33,725 nt of DNA from Muribaculaceae bacterium (GTDB taxonomy: Bacteria; Bacteroidota; Bacteroidia; Bacteroidales; Muribaculaceae): contig JAFTFA010000118.1 in the NCBI GenBank assembly GCA_017449785.1, positions 1-33,725 of the forward strand. Direction: 5' to 3'. A model generated the notes under the pieces. The model did not search any database and was not told where the DNA came from. It saw only the letters and a program-made list of their open reading frames with translations. This document shows, one piece after another, positions 22,338 through 31,641 of the stretch. How positions within the stretch are numbered: position 1 is the first letter of the stretch; each line of letters starts with the position of its first letter. Made by a program: the position numbers and the translations under genes.

Positions 22338-25300
22338 ATGAGAGGAACTATATTAACGATACTCTCACTACTTGTACTTGCCCTGGGGCTTCAAGCGAAG
22401 CCCCAAGGCAAGTTTGTCCATGTGGAAGGGACCAACCTGGTTCAGCCCAACGGGGAGAAACTGTATATCCAGGGCACCAACTTGGGTAACTGGCTCAATC
22501 CCGAGGGCTATATGTTCGGCTTCAGCAAGACCAACTCGCCGTGGATGATCGACCTGATGATCAAGGAGGCCGTGGGTCCTGACTTTGCTGCCGACTTCTG
22601 GCGCCAGTTCAAGGACAACTACATCACCCGTGCCGACATCAATTTCATTGCACGTCAGGGAGCCAACACCATCCGCTTGCCCTTCAACTATCGTCTTTTC
22701 ACCGACGAGGACTACATGGGTCGCGCCAAGGACCAGGACGGCTTTGCCCGCATCGATTCGGTGGTGGACTGGTGCCGTGCCGCTGGCCTTTACCTGATTC
22801 TTGACATGCACGACTGTCCCGGTGGACAGACGGGTGACAACATCGACGATGGCCATGGCTACCCGTGGCTGTTCGAGAGCGAGCCCAGCCAGCAGTTGTT
22901 TATCGACATCTGGCAGCGCATCGCCGCCCGGTACAAGGACGAGCCGGTGGTCCTGGGCTATGAACTGATGAACGAGCCGATTGCTCATTACTTTGAGAAC
23001 AAGGAGACGTTGAACCAGCAACTCGAGCCGCTGTACAAGCGTACCGTCGCTGCTATCCGCCAGGTGGACACCAACCACGTGATTCTGCTGGGCGGAGCTC
23101 GCTGGAACTCCGACTTCTACATGTTCAGCGACTGGAAATTTGATGACAACATCATGTACACCTGCCACCGCTATGGCGGCGACGCCACAGCCCAGGCGAT
23201 CAAGGATTACATTGATTTCCGCGACAAGACGGGGCTGCCCATGTATATGGGCGAGACGGGCCACAACAGCAACGAGTGGCAGGCACAGTTGGTCGACGTG
23301 ATGAAGCAGGCCAACATCGGCTACACCTTTTGGCCCTACAAGAAGATTGACGGCTCGTGCATGATGGGCATCACCAGGCCCGAGATGTGGGACAGCATCG
23401 TGGTGAAATACTCCGAGGCTCCCCGCACCACCTATCAGGAACTGCGCGAGGCCCGTCCCGACCAGGAAACGTTCCGCAACCTGCTGATGCAGTATGTGGA
23501 GAACAGCCGCTATGAGCACTGCACTCCGCAACACGACTACATCGAGTCACTGGGAATGACGCCGAGAATGCCCGCCTATCTCGACAAGAATGCATCCATC
23601 GAGGAACGCATCGAGGATGCCTTATCACGCATGACACTCGACGAGAAGATCGCCGTCATCCATGCCCAGAGCAAGTTCTCGTCGGCCGGCGTGAAGCGCT
23701 TGGGCTTTCCCGACTTCTGGACCGATGACGGACCCCATGGCGTGCGCCCCGACGTCCTGTGGGACGAGTGGGAGCAGGCCGGACAGACCAACGACTCGTG
23801 TGTGGCATTCCCGGCCCTGACGTGCCTGGCTGCCACCTGGAACCCCGTGTTGGCAGGCCTCTATGGCCGCAGCTTGGGCGAGGAGGCTCGCTACCGCGGC
23901 AAGGACATGATCCTGGGCCCGGGCGTGAATATCAACCGCACGCCGTTGAACGGCCGCAACTTTGAGTACATGGGCGAGGACCCGCTACTGGCCTCGCGCA
24001 TGGTGGTGCCCTATATCCAGGGCCTGCAGAGTACCGGCACGGCGGCTTGTGTCAAGCACTATGCACTCAACAACGATGAGGAATACCGCCATCAGGTGAA
24101 CGTCATCGTGAGCGACCGCGCCCTGCGTGAGATATATCTGCCCGCATTTGAGGCTGCTGTCACCGAGGGTCACGCCTGGGGCATCATGGGTGCCTATAAC
24201 AGCTATAAAGACCAGCACAACTGCCACAACGATATCCTGCTCAACCAGATACTGAAAGGAGAGTGGAAGTATGACGGCGTGGTCGTCAGTGACTGGGGCG
24301 GGACTCACGACACCGAGCAGGCTGTCAAGAACGGCCTGGACATGGAGTTTGGCAGCTGGACCGATGGCCTGGCTTGGGGCGCAAGCAACGCCTATGACGC
24401 CTACTTCATGGCTAATCCCTACAAGAAGATGATTCAGCAGGGCAAGTTATCGACGCGTGAACTTGATGACAAGGTGCGTCGTGTGCTGCGCCTGTTCTTC
24501 CGCACGACGATGAGCGACCAGCGTGCCCGCGGCTTCCTGTGCAGCGAGGCTCACTATGATGCCGCCCGCAGCATTGCTGCCGAGGGTATCGTCCTGCTGC
24601 AGAACAAGGGCAATGTGCTGCCCATCAACATGACCAGTGCCAAGCGTGTGCTTGTCGTCGGCGAGAATGCCATCAAGATGATGACCGTCGGCGGTGGCAG
24701 CAGTTCGCTCAAGGCGCAGCACGAGATACTGCCTCTGGACGGATTGAAGGCGCGCCTGGCTGGCACCGGTATCGAGGTGGACTATGCCCGCGGCTATGTG
24801 GGCGACACCACTGGCAGCTACAATGGCGTGGTGGCCAAGCAATCGCTGTCGGACAACCGTTCGGCCAGTGAACTCGTTGCCGAGGCGGTCGACAAGGCCC
24901 GTCAGGCCGACTACGTCATTATCTTCGGCGGCCTGAACAAGAGCGACTACCAGGACAGTGAGGGCCATGACCGCCAAACGATGGACCTGCCCTATGGCCA
25001 GGATGCACTCGTCGAGGCATTGGCCCGTGTAAACAAGAACGTGGTGTTTGTCAACATCTCGGGCAACGCCGTGACGATGCCCTGGCGCGACAAGGTGCCT
25101 GCCATCGTGCAGGGATGGTTCATCGGCAGCGAGGCCGGTACCGCGCTGGCCAGCGTGCTGGTGGGCGACGTGAACCCCTCGGGCAAACTGCCGTTTACCT
25201 GGCCTGTCAAGCTCAATGATGTGGGTGCCCATGCCCTGGGTTCCTACCCCGGCACCTGGCGTGACGACCACCAGACGATCGACGAGGAGTACAAGGAGGG

Positions 25301-25736
25301 CATCTATGTGGGCTACCGTTGGGCCGACAAGCAGAAGACGCGTCCCGCCTTCGCCTTCGGCCACGGCCTGAGCTACACGACCTTCAAGGTGAGCAACCTG
25401 CGCCTCGACAAGTCGGAGGTCGCTGCCGACGGTACCGTCAGCGCTACCGTGACTGTGACCAACACGGGCAAGGTGGCCGGCTCGGAGGTGATACAGCTCT
25501 ACCTGAGCGACCACAACACTGCCGTGGAGATGCCTGTCAAGGAGCTGCGCGGCTTCAAGAAGGTCGCCTTGCAGCCCGGTGAGAGCCAGGATGTCACCAT
25601 CACCATCGGTGGACGCTCATTCCAGTACTGGAGTGAGCAGGAAGGTGGCTGGGCCACGTCCCTGGGCAAGCGCACGCTGCTCGTGGGCACTGCCAGCGAC
25701 AACTTGCCTCTCAAGGCGACATTGACCGTCCGCTAG
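22338..25736 (+). CDS. Periplasmic GH5–GH3 fusion beta-glucanase/beta-glucosidase
   Basis: The 1132-residue protein has a cleavable signal (1–~20) and no lipobox, so it should be periplasmic. The GH5 domain (~25–370) shows IQGTNLGNWL, LILDMHDCPGG, the acid/base E213 in ELMNEP, TCHRYGG, and the nucleophile E306 in MGETG. A GH3 enzyme (~415–1132) follows after a short linker: MTLDEKIAVIH, DDGPHGVR, CVKHYALNN, nucleophile D652 in VVVSDWGGTHD, and acid/base candidate E875 in SEGHDR. A FnIII-like domain begins near 1015. Both active sites look complete. The pairing would let a GH5 trim imported oligosaccharides while GH3 releases glucose. It is the last gene of the operon, ending before a strong terminator. 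The subfamily and exact linkage are not assigned. Confidence 0.92.
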   Translation: MRGTILTILSLLVLALGLQAKPQGKFVHVEGTNLVQPNGEKLYIQGTNLGNWLNPEGYMFGFSKTNSPWMIDLMIKEAVGPDFAADFWRQFKDNYITRADINFIARQGANTIRLPFNYRLFTDEDYMGRAKDQDGFARIDSVVDWCRAAGLYLILDMHDCPGGQTGDNIDDGHGYPWLFESEPSQQLFIDIWQRIAARYKDEPVVLGYELMNEPIAHYFENKETLNQQLEPLYKRTVAAIRQVDTNHVILLGGARWNSDFYMFSDWKFDDNIMYTCHRYGGDATAQAIKDYIDFRDKTGLPMYMGETGHNSNEWQAQLVDVMKQANIGYTFWPYKKIDGSCMMGITRPEMWDSIVVKYSEAPRTTYQELREARPDQETFRNLLMQYVENSRYEHCTPQHDYIESLGMTPRMPAYLDKNASIEERIEDALSRMTLDEKIAVIHAQSKFSSAGVKRLGFPDFWTDDGPHGVRPDVLWDEWEQAGQTNDSCVAFPALTCLAATWNPVLAGLYGRSLGEEARYRGKDMILGPGVNINRTPLNGRNFEYMGEDPLLASRMVVPYIQGLQSTGTAACVKHYALNNDEEYRHQVNVIVSDRALREIYLPAFEAAVTEGHAWGIMGAYNSYKDQHNCHNDILLNQILKGEWKYDGVVVSDWGGTHDTEQAVKNGLDMEFGSWTDGLAWGASNAYDAYFMANPYKKMIQQGKLSTRELDDKVRRVLRLFFRTTMSDQRARGFLCSEAHYDAARSIAAEGIVLLQNKGNVLPINMTSAKRVLVVGENAIKMMTVGGGSSSLKAQHEILPLDGLKARLAGTGIEVDYARGYVGDTTGSYNGVVAKQSLSDNRSASELVAEAVDKARQADYVIIFGGLNKSDYQDSEGHDRQTMDLPYGQDALVEALARVNKNVVFVNISGNAVTMPWRDKVPAIVQGWFIGSEAGTALASVLVGDVNPSGKLPFTWPVKLNDVGAHALGSYPGTWRDDHQTIDEEYKEGIYVGYRWADKQKTRPAFAFGHGLSYTTFKVSNLRLDKSEVAADGTVSATVTVTNTGKVAGSEVIQLYLSDHNTAVEMPVKELRGFKKVALQPGESQDVTITIGGRSFQYWSEQEGGWATSLGKRTLLVGTASDNLPLKATLTVR

Positions 25737-25764
25737 ACGATAGAAGTAATCCCCTAATCATGCA

Positions 25765-25801
25765 GCACGGGACCCCTGGATCAACCAGACGGGTCCCGTG
25801 C
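25765..25801. terminator. Strong bidirectional terminator between the PUL operon and GH3 gene
   Basis: GCACGGGACCC (25765–25775) pairs perfectly with GGGTCCCGTGC (25791–25801), and CTGG/CCAG forms an inner extension. It is followed by AATCTTTAT on the plus strand. It lies between two converging genes and should stop both. Confidence 0.8.
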
Positions 25802-25829
25802 AATCTTTATGTCAATACAGTTTCTCTAG

Positions 25830-28166
25830 TTAGTCGATGTTGGGCTCGTTCCAGACCTTGGTGGTCGTGCAGCGGGCGGTCTGCTGCAGGCGACCCACCT
25901 TGAAGGTGAAATCGCCTTCCTCCAGGGTCCACTTGCCGTCGTCGTTGACAAAGGCCAGCTTGGTGGCAGGAACCTTGAGGGTCACCGTCTTGACCTCACC
26001 GGGCTGCAATTCCACCTTGGCAAAGTCGCGCAGTCGCTTGTTGTCGGGCACCATCGTGGCAATCAGGTCGCTGCTGTAGAGCAACACGGCCTCCTTGCCG
26101 GCGACGTTGCCGGTGTTCTTGACATCGACGGTGAGGGTGAGCTCATCGGCGGGGCCGAACTCCCGCTTGTCGAGGCGCAGGTTGCTGTACTCAAACGTCG
26201 TGTAGCTCAGGCCGTAGCCGAAGGGCCATTGCAGCGACACCTTGGCATCATAGTTGTAGGCTCCCTCCATCGTGGGCACCTCCTCGCTCACCTTGTAGTC
26301 ATAGTTGGCCAGCGAGTTGATTTCCTTGGGGTAGGTGTAGGGCATGCGAGCCGAGAAATTGGCATCACCGGCCAGCAGGTTGGCCAGGGCGTCGGCACCG
26401 TAGTTGCCCGGTAGCATGATGTGCACGATGGCGCTGGCCAGCGGCTCGATGTCGGCGATCAGGCGGGGACGGCCCTCGTTGAGGATGAGCACGATGGGCT
26501 TGCCCGTGCGTGCCAGTGCCTTGACCAGATCACGCTGGTTGCCTGAGAGCCACAGGTCGCTCAGGTTGCCCGGTGTCTCGCAGTAGGAATTCTCGCCGAT
26601 GCAGGCCACGATGACGTCGGCACCGGCGGCCGCAGCGACGGCCTTGTCGATCTCGGGAGCGAGTTCGGCTTCATAGGTTCCTTTCTCGTCATATTTCACG
26701 CCCTGTTCTAGGATGATGTTCTCCTTGCCATACTTGTTGCACATGGCCTCGTAGATGGTGTTGTACTGCACGGCAAGGTCCTCGGCGTTGCTGCCCTGCC
26801 AGGTGTAGCTCCAGCCGCCGTTCTGACAGCGCATCTGGTTGGCATTGGGACCGGTGAGCAGGATGCGCTTGCCGGGCTTGAGGGGAAGCAGGTTGCCGTC
26901 GTTCTTGAGCAGGATTTCGCACTCCTCGGCGGCACGCAGGGCCTTCTCGGCGTGTTCCTTGCTGCCGAATTTCTCATAGCCCTTGCCTCCCGTGTTGGGA
27001 TTGTCAAACAGCCCCAGACGATACTTCACGCGCAGGATGCGGCGCACGGCATCATCGATGCGGCTCATCTTGACCTGCCCCTCCTCGACCAGTTCCTTCA
27101 ACAGGATGCAGAAGTCCACGCTATAGGGGTCCATACTCATGTCCACACCGGCATTGATGGCGATGCGGATGGCATCTTTCTTGTCGCGTGCGACGCGTTC
27201 ACGCTGGTAGAGGTTGTTGATGTCGGCCCAGTCGGTGACGATCATGCCGTCCCAGTTGAGGTCTTCCTTGAGCCACTGGGTCAAGTACTTGTAGCTGGCA
27301 TGGACAGGCACGCCGTTGATCGAGGCCGAGTTGGCCATCACGGTCAAGGCTCCTGCCTGGATGGCAACCTTGAAGGGCTCAAAATACTTCTCGCGCAGCA
27401 TGGCCGGCGAGATGTAGGCGGGCGTGCGGTCCTTGCCCGAGAAGGGCGCGCCATAGGCCATGTAGTGCTTCACGCTGGTGGCCACGTTGTAGCGGCCCAG
27501 GTGGTTGGGGTCATCACCCTGGTAGCCGCGCACCTCGGCAGCCACCATGCGGGAGTTGACCAGCGGGTCCTCGCCGAAGCTCTCCCAGATGCGCGACCAG
27601 CGCGGGTCGCGGCCCAGGTCGACGACGGGATTATAGACCCACGGGCAATTGGCGGCGCGGCTCTCGTAGGCCGTCACCTGGGCCATCGTTGTGGCAAGGT
27701 GGGTATTGAACGAAGCGGCCAGATTGATGGGTTGGGGAAAGAGTGTTCCGTCCTGGATGTAGGTCACGCCATGATTCAGGTCCAGACCGTAGATGTCGGG
27801 GATGCCGATGTGCTTCATTGACTTCTCTTGAATGAGGCCGATCCAGTATCGCCACATCTTCACCGACTGGGCTCGGGTGCCGGGCGCGTTGAGGATGGAG
27901 CCCACTTTATACTTCGAGATGCAGGTGTCGAGCATCATCTCGTTGAGCTGCCATCCGGCGGCCAGATTGTTCGGGTCATAGGCACCCATCACGTCGAGAT
28001 TCAACTCTAGCATCTGGCCGATTTTCTCGTCGAGTGTCATCCGAGCAAGGGTCTTCTCGACCTTGGCCTCGATGGCGGCATCGCGCGGGATAGCCGGCTT
28101 TACCTGTGCCAGGCTGACGATGGCTGTCACCGCCAGCAGCACCATGATTAATGTAATCTTCTTCAT
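25830..28166 (-). CDS. Periplasmic GH3 beta-glucosidase
   Basis: The 778-residue protein has a signal peptide (1–~20, ending VSLA|Q). It shows the order [18 protein letters not shown], nucleophile D312 in [11 protein letters not shown], and the second-domain acid/base E530 in [11 protein letters not shown]. The C-terminal FnIII-like domain (~670–770) has [18 protein letters not shown]. The ETPGN arrangement is that of plant-ExoI/BoGH3-like exo-beta-glucosidases acting on beta-glucan oligosaccharides. It is transcribed opposite to the PUL operon from its own promoter (28240–28247). Activity and position make it a functional part of the locus, which thus encodes two distinct GH3 domains. Confidence 0.94.
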   Translation of the reverse strand: MKKITLIMVLLAVTAIVSLAQVKPAIPRDAAIEAKVEKTLARMTLDEKIGQMLELNLDVMGAYDPNNLAAGWQLNEMMLDTCISKYKVGSILNAPGTRAQSVKMWRYWIGLIQEKSMKHIGIPDIYGLDLNHGVTYIQDGTLFPQPINLAASFNTHLATTMAQVTAYESRAANCPWVYNPVVDLGRDPRWSRIWESFGEDPLVNSRMVAAEVRGYQGDDPNHLGRYNVATSVKHYMAYGAPFSGKDRTPAYISPAMLREKYFEPFKVAIQAGALTVMANSASINGVPVHASYKYLTQWLKEDLNWDGMIVTDWADINNLYQRERVARDKKDAIRIAINAGVDMSMDPYSVDFCILLKELVEEGQVKMSRIDDAVRRILRVKYRLGLFDNPNTGGKGYEKFGSKEHAEKALRAAEECEILLKNDGNLLPLKPGKRILLTGPNANQMRCQNGGWSYTWQGSNAEDLAVQYNTIYEAMCNKYGKENIILEQGVKYDEKGTYEAELAPEIDKAVAAAAGADVIVACIGENSYCETPGNLSDLWLSGNQRDLVKALARTGKPIVLILNEGRPRLIADIEPLASAIVHIMLPGNYGADALANLLAGDANFSARMPYTYPKEINSLANYDYKVSEEVPTMEGAYNYDAKVSLQWPFGYGLSYTTFEYSNLRLDKREFGPADELTLTVDVKNTGNVAGKEAVLLYSSDLIATMVPDNKRLRDFAKVELQPGEVKTVTLKVPATKLAFVNDDGKWTLEEGDFTFKVGRLQQTARCTTTKVWNEPNID

Positions 28167-28239
28167 TGTCGTTTTAGTATGTGATTAATTGTTCTTGCCG
28201 TTACCGGTTGCCATTTGGATCAATGATCAATGTGCGCGA

Positions 28240-28247
28240 CAAAGTTA
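28240..28247 (-). promoter_or_regulatory. −7 element of the GH3 gene promoter
   Basis: On the minus strand TAACTTTG (28247–28240) matches TAnnTTTG, giving a leader of about 65 nt to the ATG at 28166. No clear −33 TTTG is seen, as for the susC promoter, so it may also need an activator. Confidence 0.5.
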
Positions 28248-28303
28248 GTCAAAACTCCTGTAGTCACCCCATTGAAAACCTGAAAATGTGTCATTCACAT
28301 AGA

Positions 28304-28338
28304 TAAAAAAAGAGCCATATCCTGCGGGAGGATACAGC
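28304..28338 (-). terminator. Intrinsic terminator of the solo HTH gene
   Basis: Read on the minus strand, GCTGTATCCT and AGGATATGGC form a 10-bp stem (two G·U pairs) around CCCGC at 28338–28314. It is followed by TC and seven T's (28304–28311 region). This is a classic Rho-independent terminator just past the stop at 28360. Confidence 0.75.
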
Positions 28339-28359
28339 CCTTGATGGTTGTGAATTGCG

Positions 28360-28578
28360 TCAATCGTTAATTTTTAACAGTCCAGTACGGTATGCCTTGC
28401 CGATCAGCTCAGCCACGTTACGAGAGTTGGTCTTGCGAAGCAGTTGCTTGCGGTGATACTCCACAGTGTTGGAGGAGATGAAAATTTTCTCTCCAATTTC
28501 TTTGCTGTTATACCCTGTTGACAGCAATTCGAGTACTTCCTTTTCTCTGGAAGTCAGTTCAATCTTGGGGGCACTCAT
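28360..28578 (-). CDS. Stand-alone LuxR/GerE-type HTH DNA-binding protein
   Basis: From MSAPKIEL the product has 72 residues. An earlier in-frame ATG (28623) overlaps the −7 box at 28621–28628 and is therefore unlikely to be used. Almost the whole chain is a GerE domain: LTSREKEVLELLSTGYNSKEIG, then the recognition helix region SSNTVEYHRKQLLRK. There is no receiver, sensor or autoinducer domain, so it is an output domain alone. LuxR-type HTH domains bind DNA as dimers; this one may be constitutively active, controlled by its level, or work with a partner. It is flanked by its own promoter and terminator, hence monocistronic. No target can be read from the context. Confidence 0.85.
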   Translation of the reverse strand: MSAPKIELTSREKEVLELLSTGYNSKEIGEKIFISSNTVEYHRKQLLRKTNSRNVAELIGKAYRTGLLKIND

Positions 28579-28620
28579 AATATCACGATTTTTGATAAGT
28601 TGCTTATTATAACATAATTG

Positions 28621-28652
28621 CAAAAATAAATAGGAAAACTTATCAAACCAAA
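28621..28652 (-). promoter_or_regulatory. Promoter of the solo HTH gene
   Basis: On the minus strand TATTTTTG (28628–28621) matches TAnnTTTG, and TTTG (28652–28649) lies 20 bp upstream. The predicted transcript start near 28614 supports translation from the ATG at 28578. Confidence 0.6.
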
Positions 28653-28859
28653 CAAAATGGCAATAATTTAGACAAAATGATATTAAAACTATTTATTCCA
28701 GTAAAAAATAATGATTTTTTGCAATCATTTGTTAGCTTGTAACTTCATTTTTAAAACCATTAGTATGCTATCCGGGTATCAATGTGCACTCACTGGATAT
28801 GGTTATCGCTATGGCAACTTAGCGTGAGGGTTGACGGATTATCAAGTGGGGCGGAAATG

Positions 28860-30302
28860 TTAAAAGTTGATAATTGCCGTGTGGTCGTTGATGCTGGTCT
28901 CGTGCTTGGTGCCGATGTCGTTGAGGTCCTCGAGGATGCTGCGCAGCACCTGGCGGGCGATGCCATAGATGCGCAGGCGCAGTGCGGCCTTGAGGATGGG
29001 CTTTACCAGCCCGGTGACCGTCTCATCGACGATGTGGTCGGTGCCATCGATGAGCTGGTTGATGAGTTGGCGGTTGTCGCTATAGCCCTCGTTGCCCTCG
29101 GCAAAGGCGATGTAGGCCTGGGTGACAGGCTCTTTCAGGTGCTTGAGCAGCAGGTCTGCTACCCCGTCGGGGCTGTCGGGCAGATGGATGTGCCGCATCA
29201 CCAGCTGGTGCTTGTGGCGGTAGTTGTCTATCGCCTGGCTGACCTCGGCCCAGTAGCGGCGCAGGACGCCGTGGACGATAGTGGGAATGCTGTCGACAAA
29301 CACCTGGCGCGAGCGGGTGGCAAAGTCGGGCTCGGAGGGCAGGCCGAGGAGGGTGCTGGTGTTGAGCTGCATCATGCCGGCGGCGGTGTTGCAGGTCGCT
29401 ACACGCCACTGGCTGGGGTAGCCCACGGCTGCCGCGGTGGCAATCTCGATCATCTGGCTGTCGGCCCGGCCTGTCTGGGCAATGTCGCTGATGTGGAGGT
29501 GCCCCGTGAAGATGACGTGGACACCGGCCTCGACCAGGCGCCGGCACAACGGGGCTGCCTCGCCGACCATATAGGGGGAGGCCAGCGTGTCCTCCATGTG
29601 GAAGTGAGGCACCAGGTGATGGTGCATCATGGCGATGACGCGGCGTCCGGCAGCGGTGGCCCTCGTTGCCTCGTCCACGAGCCACTGCTGTGATGAGGCT
29701 TCAAGGCTGCCGCTGGTCTTGCAGTGGTCCTGGGCATCGCCACGGGAGACAAAGGTGTTGAGCCGGTCCATGCACGCGTCGATGGCGAGGATGGTCAGGC
29801 CGTTGCTCACGTCGCGGCTATAACTCAGTGTATCCGGGTCACGGCGCGAGTGGCTGTCATAGCCCATCTGGCGGTAAATCTCGGCAAACTCGGGCCGGGT
29901 GATGGTGTCGGCGGGTGTGGTGTTGTCACCGTCATAGTATTTGGCATCAGGATTGTTGATGTCGTGGTTGCCGGGGATGACCAGCACCTGGATGCCGCCG
30001 TCCACCAGACGCTGTAACTGTGACGCCACCAGTTGATGGCTCAAGCGCTCACCATCCTTGGTCAAGTCGCCGGTCACCAGCACCAGGTCGGGGTGCAGTT
30101 CAAGCAGGTTGCCCACCAGGGTGTCCAGTATCTCGACGCTCTCACGCAGCATCTTGCGGTCACGGGCCAGATATTCCTCAAACGCGTCCCCGTCGCTGAT
30201 GAGCAGTCCGGGTGCCATGACGTGTAGATCGCTGATGATGGCTATCTTGACAAGCTGATTGTGCTTGGAATCCTGAGTAAATGTCGTTCTAGTGCTACTC
30301 AT
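28860..30302 (-). CDS. Calcineurin-like metallophosphoesterase, cytoplasmic
   Basis: The 480-residue protein has no signal peptide. The metal-binding signature is complete: SDLH (D25, H27), TGDL (D79), GNHD (111–114), MMHHH (~225–229) and TGHLH (H268, H270). Residues ~300–480 form a helical C-terminal extension beyond the usual ~280-residue catalytic domain. The general plan resembles cyclic-nucleotide or phospho-ester phosphodiesterases of the Icc/CpdA kind, but the substrate cannot be read from sequence. It is a monocistronic gene downstream of the queA terminator; I found no clear promoter in front of it. Confidence 0.88.
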   Translation of the reverse strand: MSSTRTTFTQDSKHNQLVKIAIISDLHVMAPGLLISDGDAFEEYLARDRKMLRESVEILDTLVGNLLELHPDLVLVTGDLTKDGERLSHQLVASQLQRLVDGGIQVLVIPGNHDINNPDAKYYDGDNTTPADTITRPEFAEIYRQMGYDSHSRRDPDTLSYSRDVSNGLTILAIDACMDRLNTFVSRGDAQDHCKTSGSLEASSQQWLVDEATRATAAGRRVIAMMHHHLVPHFHMEDTLASPYMVGEAAPLCRRLVEAGVHVIFTGHLHISDIAQTGRADSQMIEIATAAAVGYPSQWRVATCNTAAGMMQLNTSTLLGLPSEPDFATRSRQVFVDSIPTIVHGVLRRYWAEVSQAIDNYRHKHQLVMRHIHLPDSPDGVADLLLKHLKEPVTQAYIAFAEGNEGYSDNRQLINQLIDGTDHIVDETVTGLVKPILKAALRLRIYGIARQVLRSILEDLNDIGTKHETSINDHTAIINF

Positions 30303-30464
30303 CGTTGCTTATTCTTAGTTTAATGTTCACATAAATGAATCCTCCGACAGCCAGTTGCAAAGAAAAGCAATCTTTTACTAAAAACAAAGGAAAAACGTTT
30401 GCTATTTGTCCAAAACTATGCTTTTTCCTTGATCCTGGATGCTTAATCGGTCTCTTGATAAAAG

Positions 30465-30501
30465 CGAGGCCGCCCAAATGGATTGCTTTTGGGTGGCCTC
30501 G
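30465..30501 (-). terminator. Terminator of the uppP–truB–queA run
   Basis: CGAGGCCGCCCAAA (30465–30478) pairs with TTTGGGTGGCCTCG (30488–30501) with one non-Watson-Crick position (A–C on the minus transcript) around a 9-nt loop. On the minus strand the stem is followed by CTTTTATC. It lies 24 bp beyond the queA stop. Confidence 0.7.
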
Positions 30502-30524
30502 TTGTTGGGGGGTGTCATGCATGT

Positions 30525-31580
30525 TTAGTCGTTGAGGATGAGCATGGCGTCGCCATAGGCGCCGAAGCGGTATTTCTCCTCGATGGCGACCTTGTAGGCG
30601 TTCATCGTCTGCTCATAGCCGCCGAAGGATGCCTGGGCCATCAGCATGATGGAGTAGGGCATGTGGAAGTTGGTCACCAGGGCGTCACAGGTCGTGCACT
30701 CATAGGGCGGGAACAAGAACTTGTTGCTCCAGCCGCCGTAGGGCTTGATGTGGCCGTTCATGCCCACGCAGGTCTCAAAGGCACGCAGCACCGACGTGCC
30801 GATGGCGCACACCTTGTTGCCGCCGTCGCGCAGGGTATTGACCTTCTCGGCCAGCTCGACGCTGACGTCCATCTCCTCGCTGTCCATGCGGTGCTTGGAC
30901 AGGTCCTCGACCTCGATGTCGCGATAGCTGCCCAGGCTGATGTGCATCGTGAGGAACTCGCGGTCGATGTCGCGGATCTCCATGCGGCGCATCAGCTCGC
31001 GGGAGAAGTGCAGACCGGCGGCAGGTGCAACCACGGCACCCTCCTTGCTGGCAAAGATGGTCTGGTAACGCTCGGCATCCTCCTCCTCGGCCTCACGGTT
31101 GATGTAGTAGGGCAGGGGAGTGTTGCCCAGGTTGTAGAGATCCTTCTTGAACTGGTCGTGGTCGCCGTCATAGAGGAATCGCAGCGTGCGGCCGCGCGAG
31201 GTGGTATTGTCGATGACCTCGGCCACCATCGAGTCGTCAAGACCGAAGTACAGCTTGTTGCCGATGCGGATCTTGCGGGCGGGTTCCACCAGCACGTCCC
31301 ACAGCTTGTTGTTGGGGTTGAGCTCACGCAGCAGGAACACCTCGATGCGGGCGCCGGTCTTCTCCTTGTTGCCGAACAGCTTGGCGGGGAAAACCTGTGT
31401 ATCGTTGAACACGAACAGGTCGTGAGGGTTGAAATACTCAATAATCTCCTTGAACACTCGATGCTCGATCTGGTTACTGCGCTTGTGGAGCACCATCAGG
31501 CGTGACTCGTCGCGCACGGGCGCGGGATGTGAGGCAATCAGTTCCTCGGGCATCCGGGTATTGAATTCTGAAAGTTTCAT
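30525..31580 (-). CDS. queA: S-adenosylmethionine:tRNA ribosyltransferase-isomerase
   Basis: The 351-residue length is typical. QueA transfers and isomerises the ribosyl moiety of SAM onto preQ1 in the wobble position of tRNA(Asp/Asn/His/Tyr), giving epoxyqueuosine. Diagnostic text includes LSEFNTRMPEELIASHPAPVRDESRLMVL, FVFNDTQVFPAKLFG, and the C-terminal TNFHMPYSIMLMAQASFGGYE with a final KYRFGAYGDAMLI. It is the last gene of a minus-strand run, 61 bp after truB, and is followed by a terminator. Confidence 0.97.
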   Translation of the reverse strand: MKLSEFNTRMPEELIASHPAPVRDESRLMVLHKRSNQIEHRVFKEIIEYFNPHDLFVFNDTQVFPAKLFGNKEKTGARIEVFLLRELNPNNKLWDVLVEPARKIRIGNKLYFGLDDSMVAEVIDNTTSRGRTLRFLYDGDHDQFKKDLYNLGNTPLPYYINREAEEEDAERYQTIFASKEGAVVAPAAGLHFSRELMRRMEIRDIDREFLTMHISLGSYRDIEVEDLSKHRMDSEEMDVSVELAEKVNTLRDGGNKVCAIGTSVLRAFETCVGMNGHIKPYGGWSNKFLFPPYECTTCDALVTNFHMPYSIMLMAQASFGGYEQTMNAYKVAIEEKYRFGAYGDAMLILND

Positions 31581-31641
31581 ATTTCTCTATACAATTATAT
31601 ATTATGTGTTATTTCTATTCTTGCTTCTGTCTGATGCTGTA

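Larger units (their letters stand above)
12440..28166. other. Beta-glucan polysaccharide utilization locus (PUL)
   Basis: The locus consists of a divergent regulator, susC, susD, an SGBP, a GH16, a GH5–GH3 fusion and a convergent GH3. GH16 plus GH3 with SusC/D and an SGBP is the enzyme set known for mixed-linkage and beta-1,3-glucan loci of Bacteroides. No alpha-glucan, xylan or mannan enzymes are present. The assignment to beta-glucan is well supported; the precise linkage (lichenan, barley glucan, laminarin) is inference. Confidence 0.8.

Noticed and set aside
22368..23534. 388-codon antisense frame over the GH5 domain
   Set aside because: It is a shadow of the GH5 sense frame, without any recognisable motif or promoter.
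24447..25514. 355-codon antisense frame over the GH3 half of the fusion
   Set aside because: It is a shadow frame; the sense strand carries the catalytic GH3 motifs.
26952..27821. 289-codon plus-strand frame inside the GH3 gene
   Set aside because: It is antisense to a well-supported GH3 enzyme and has shadow-type composition.
30483..31505. 340-codon plus-strand frame over queA
   Set aside because: It is antisense to an unmistakable queA and begins inside the queA terminator.
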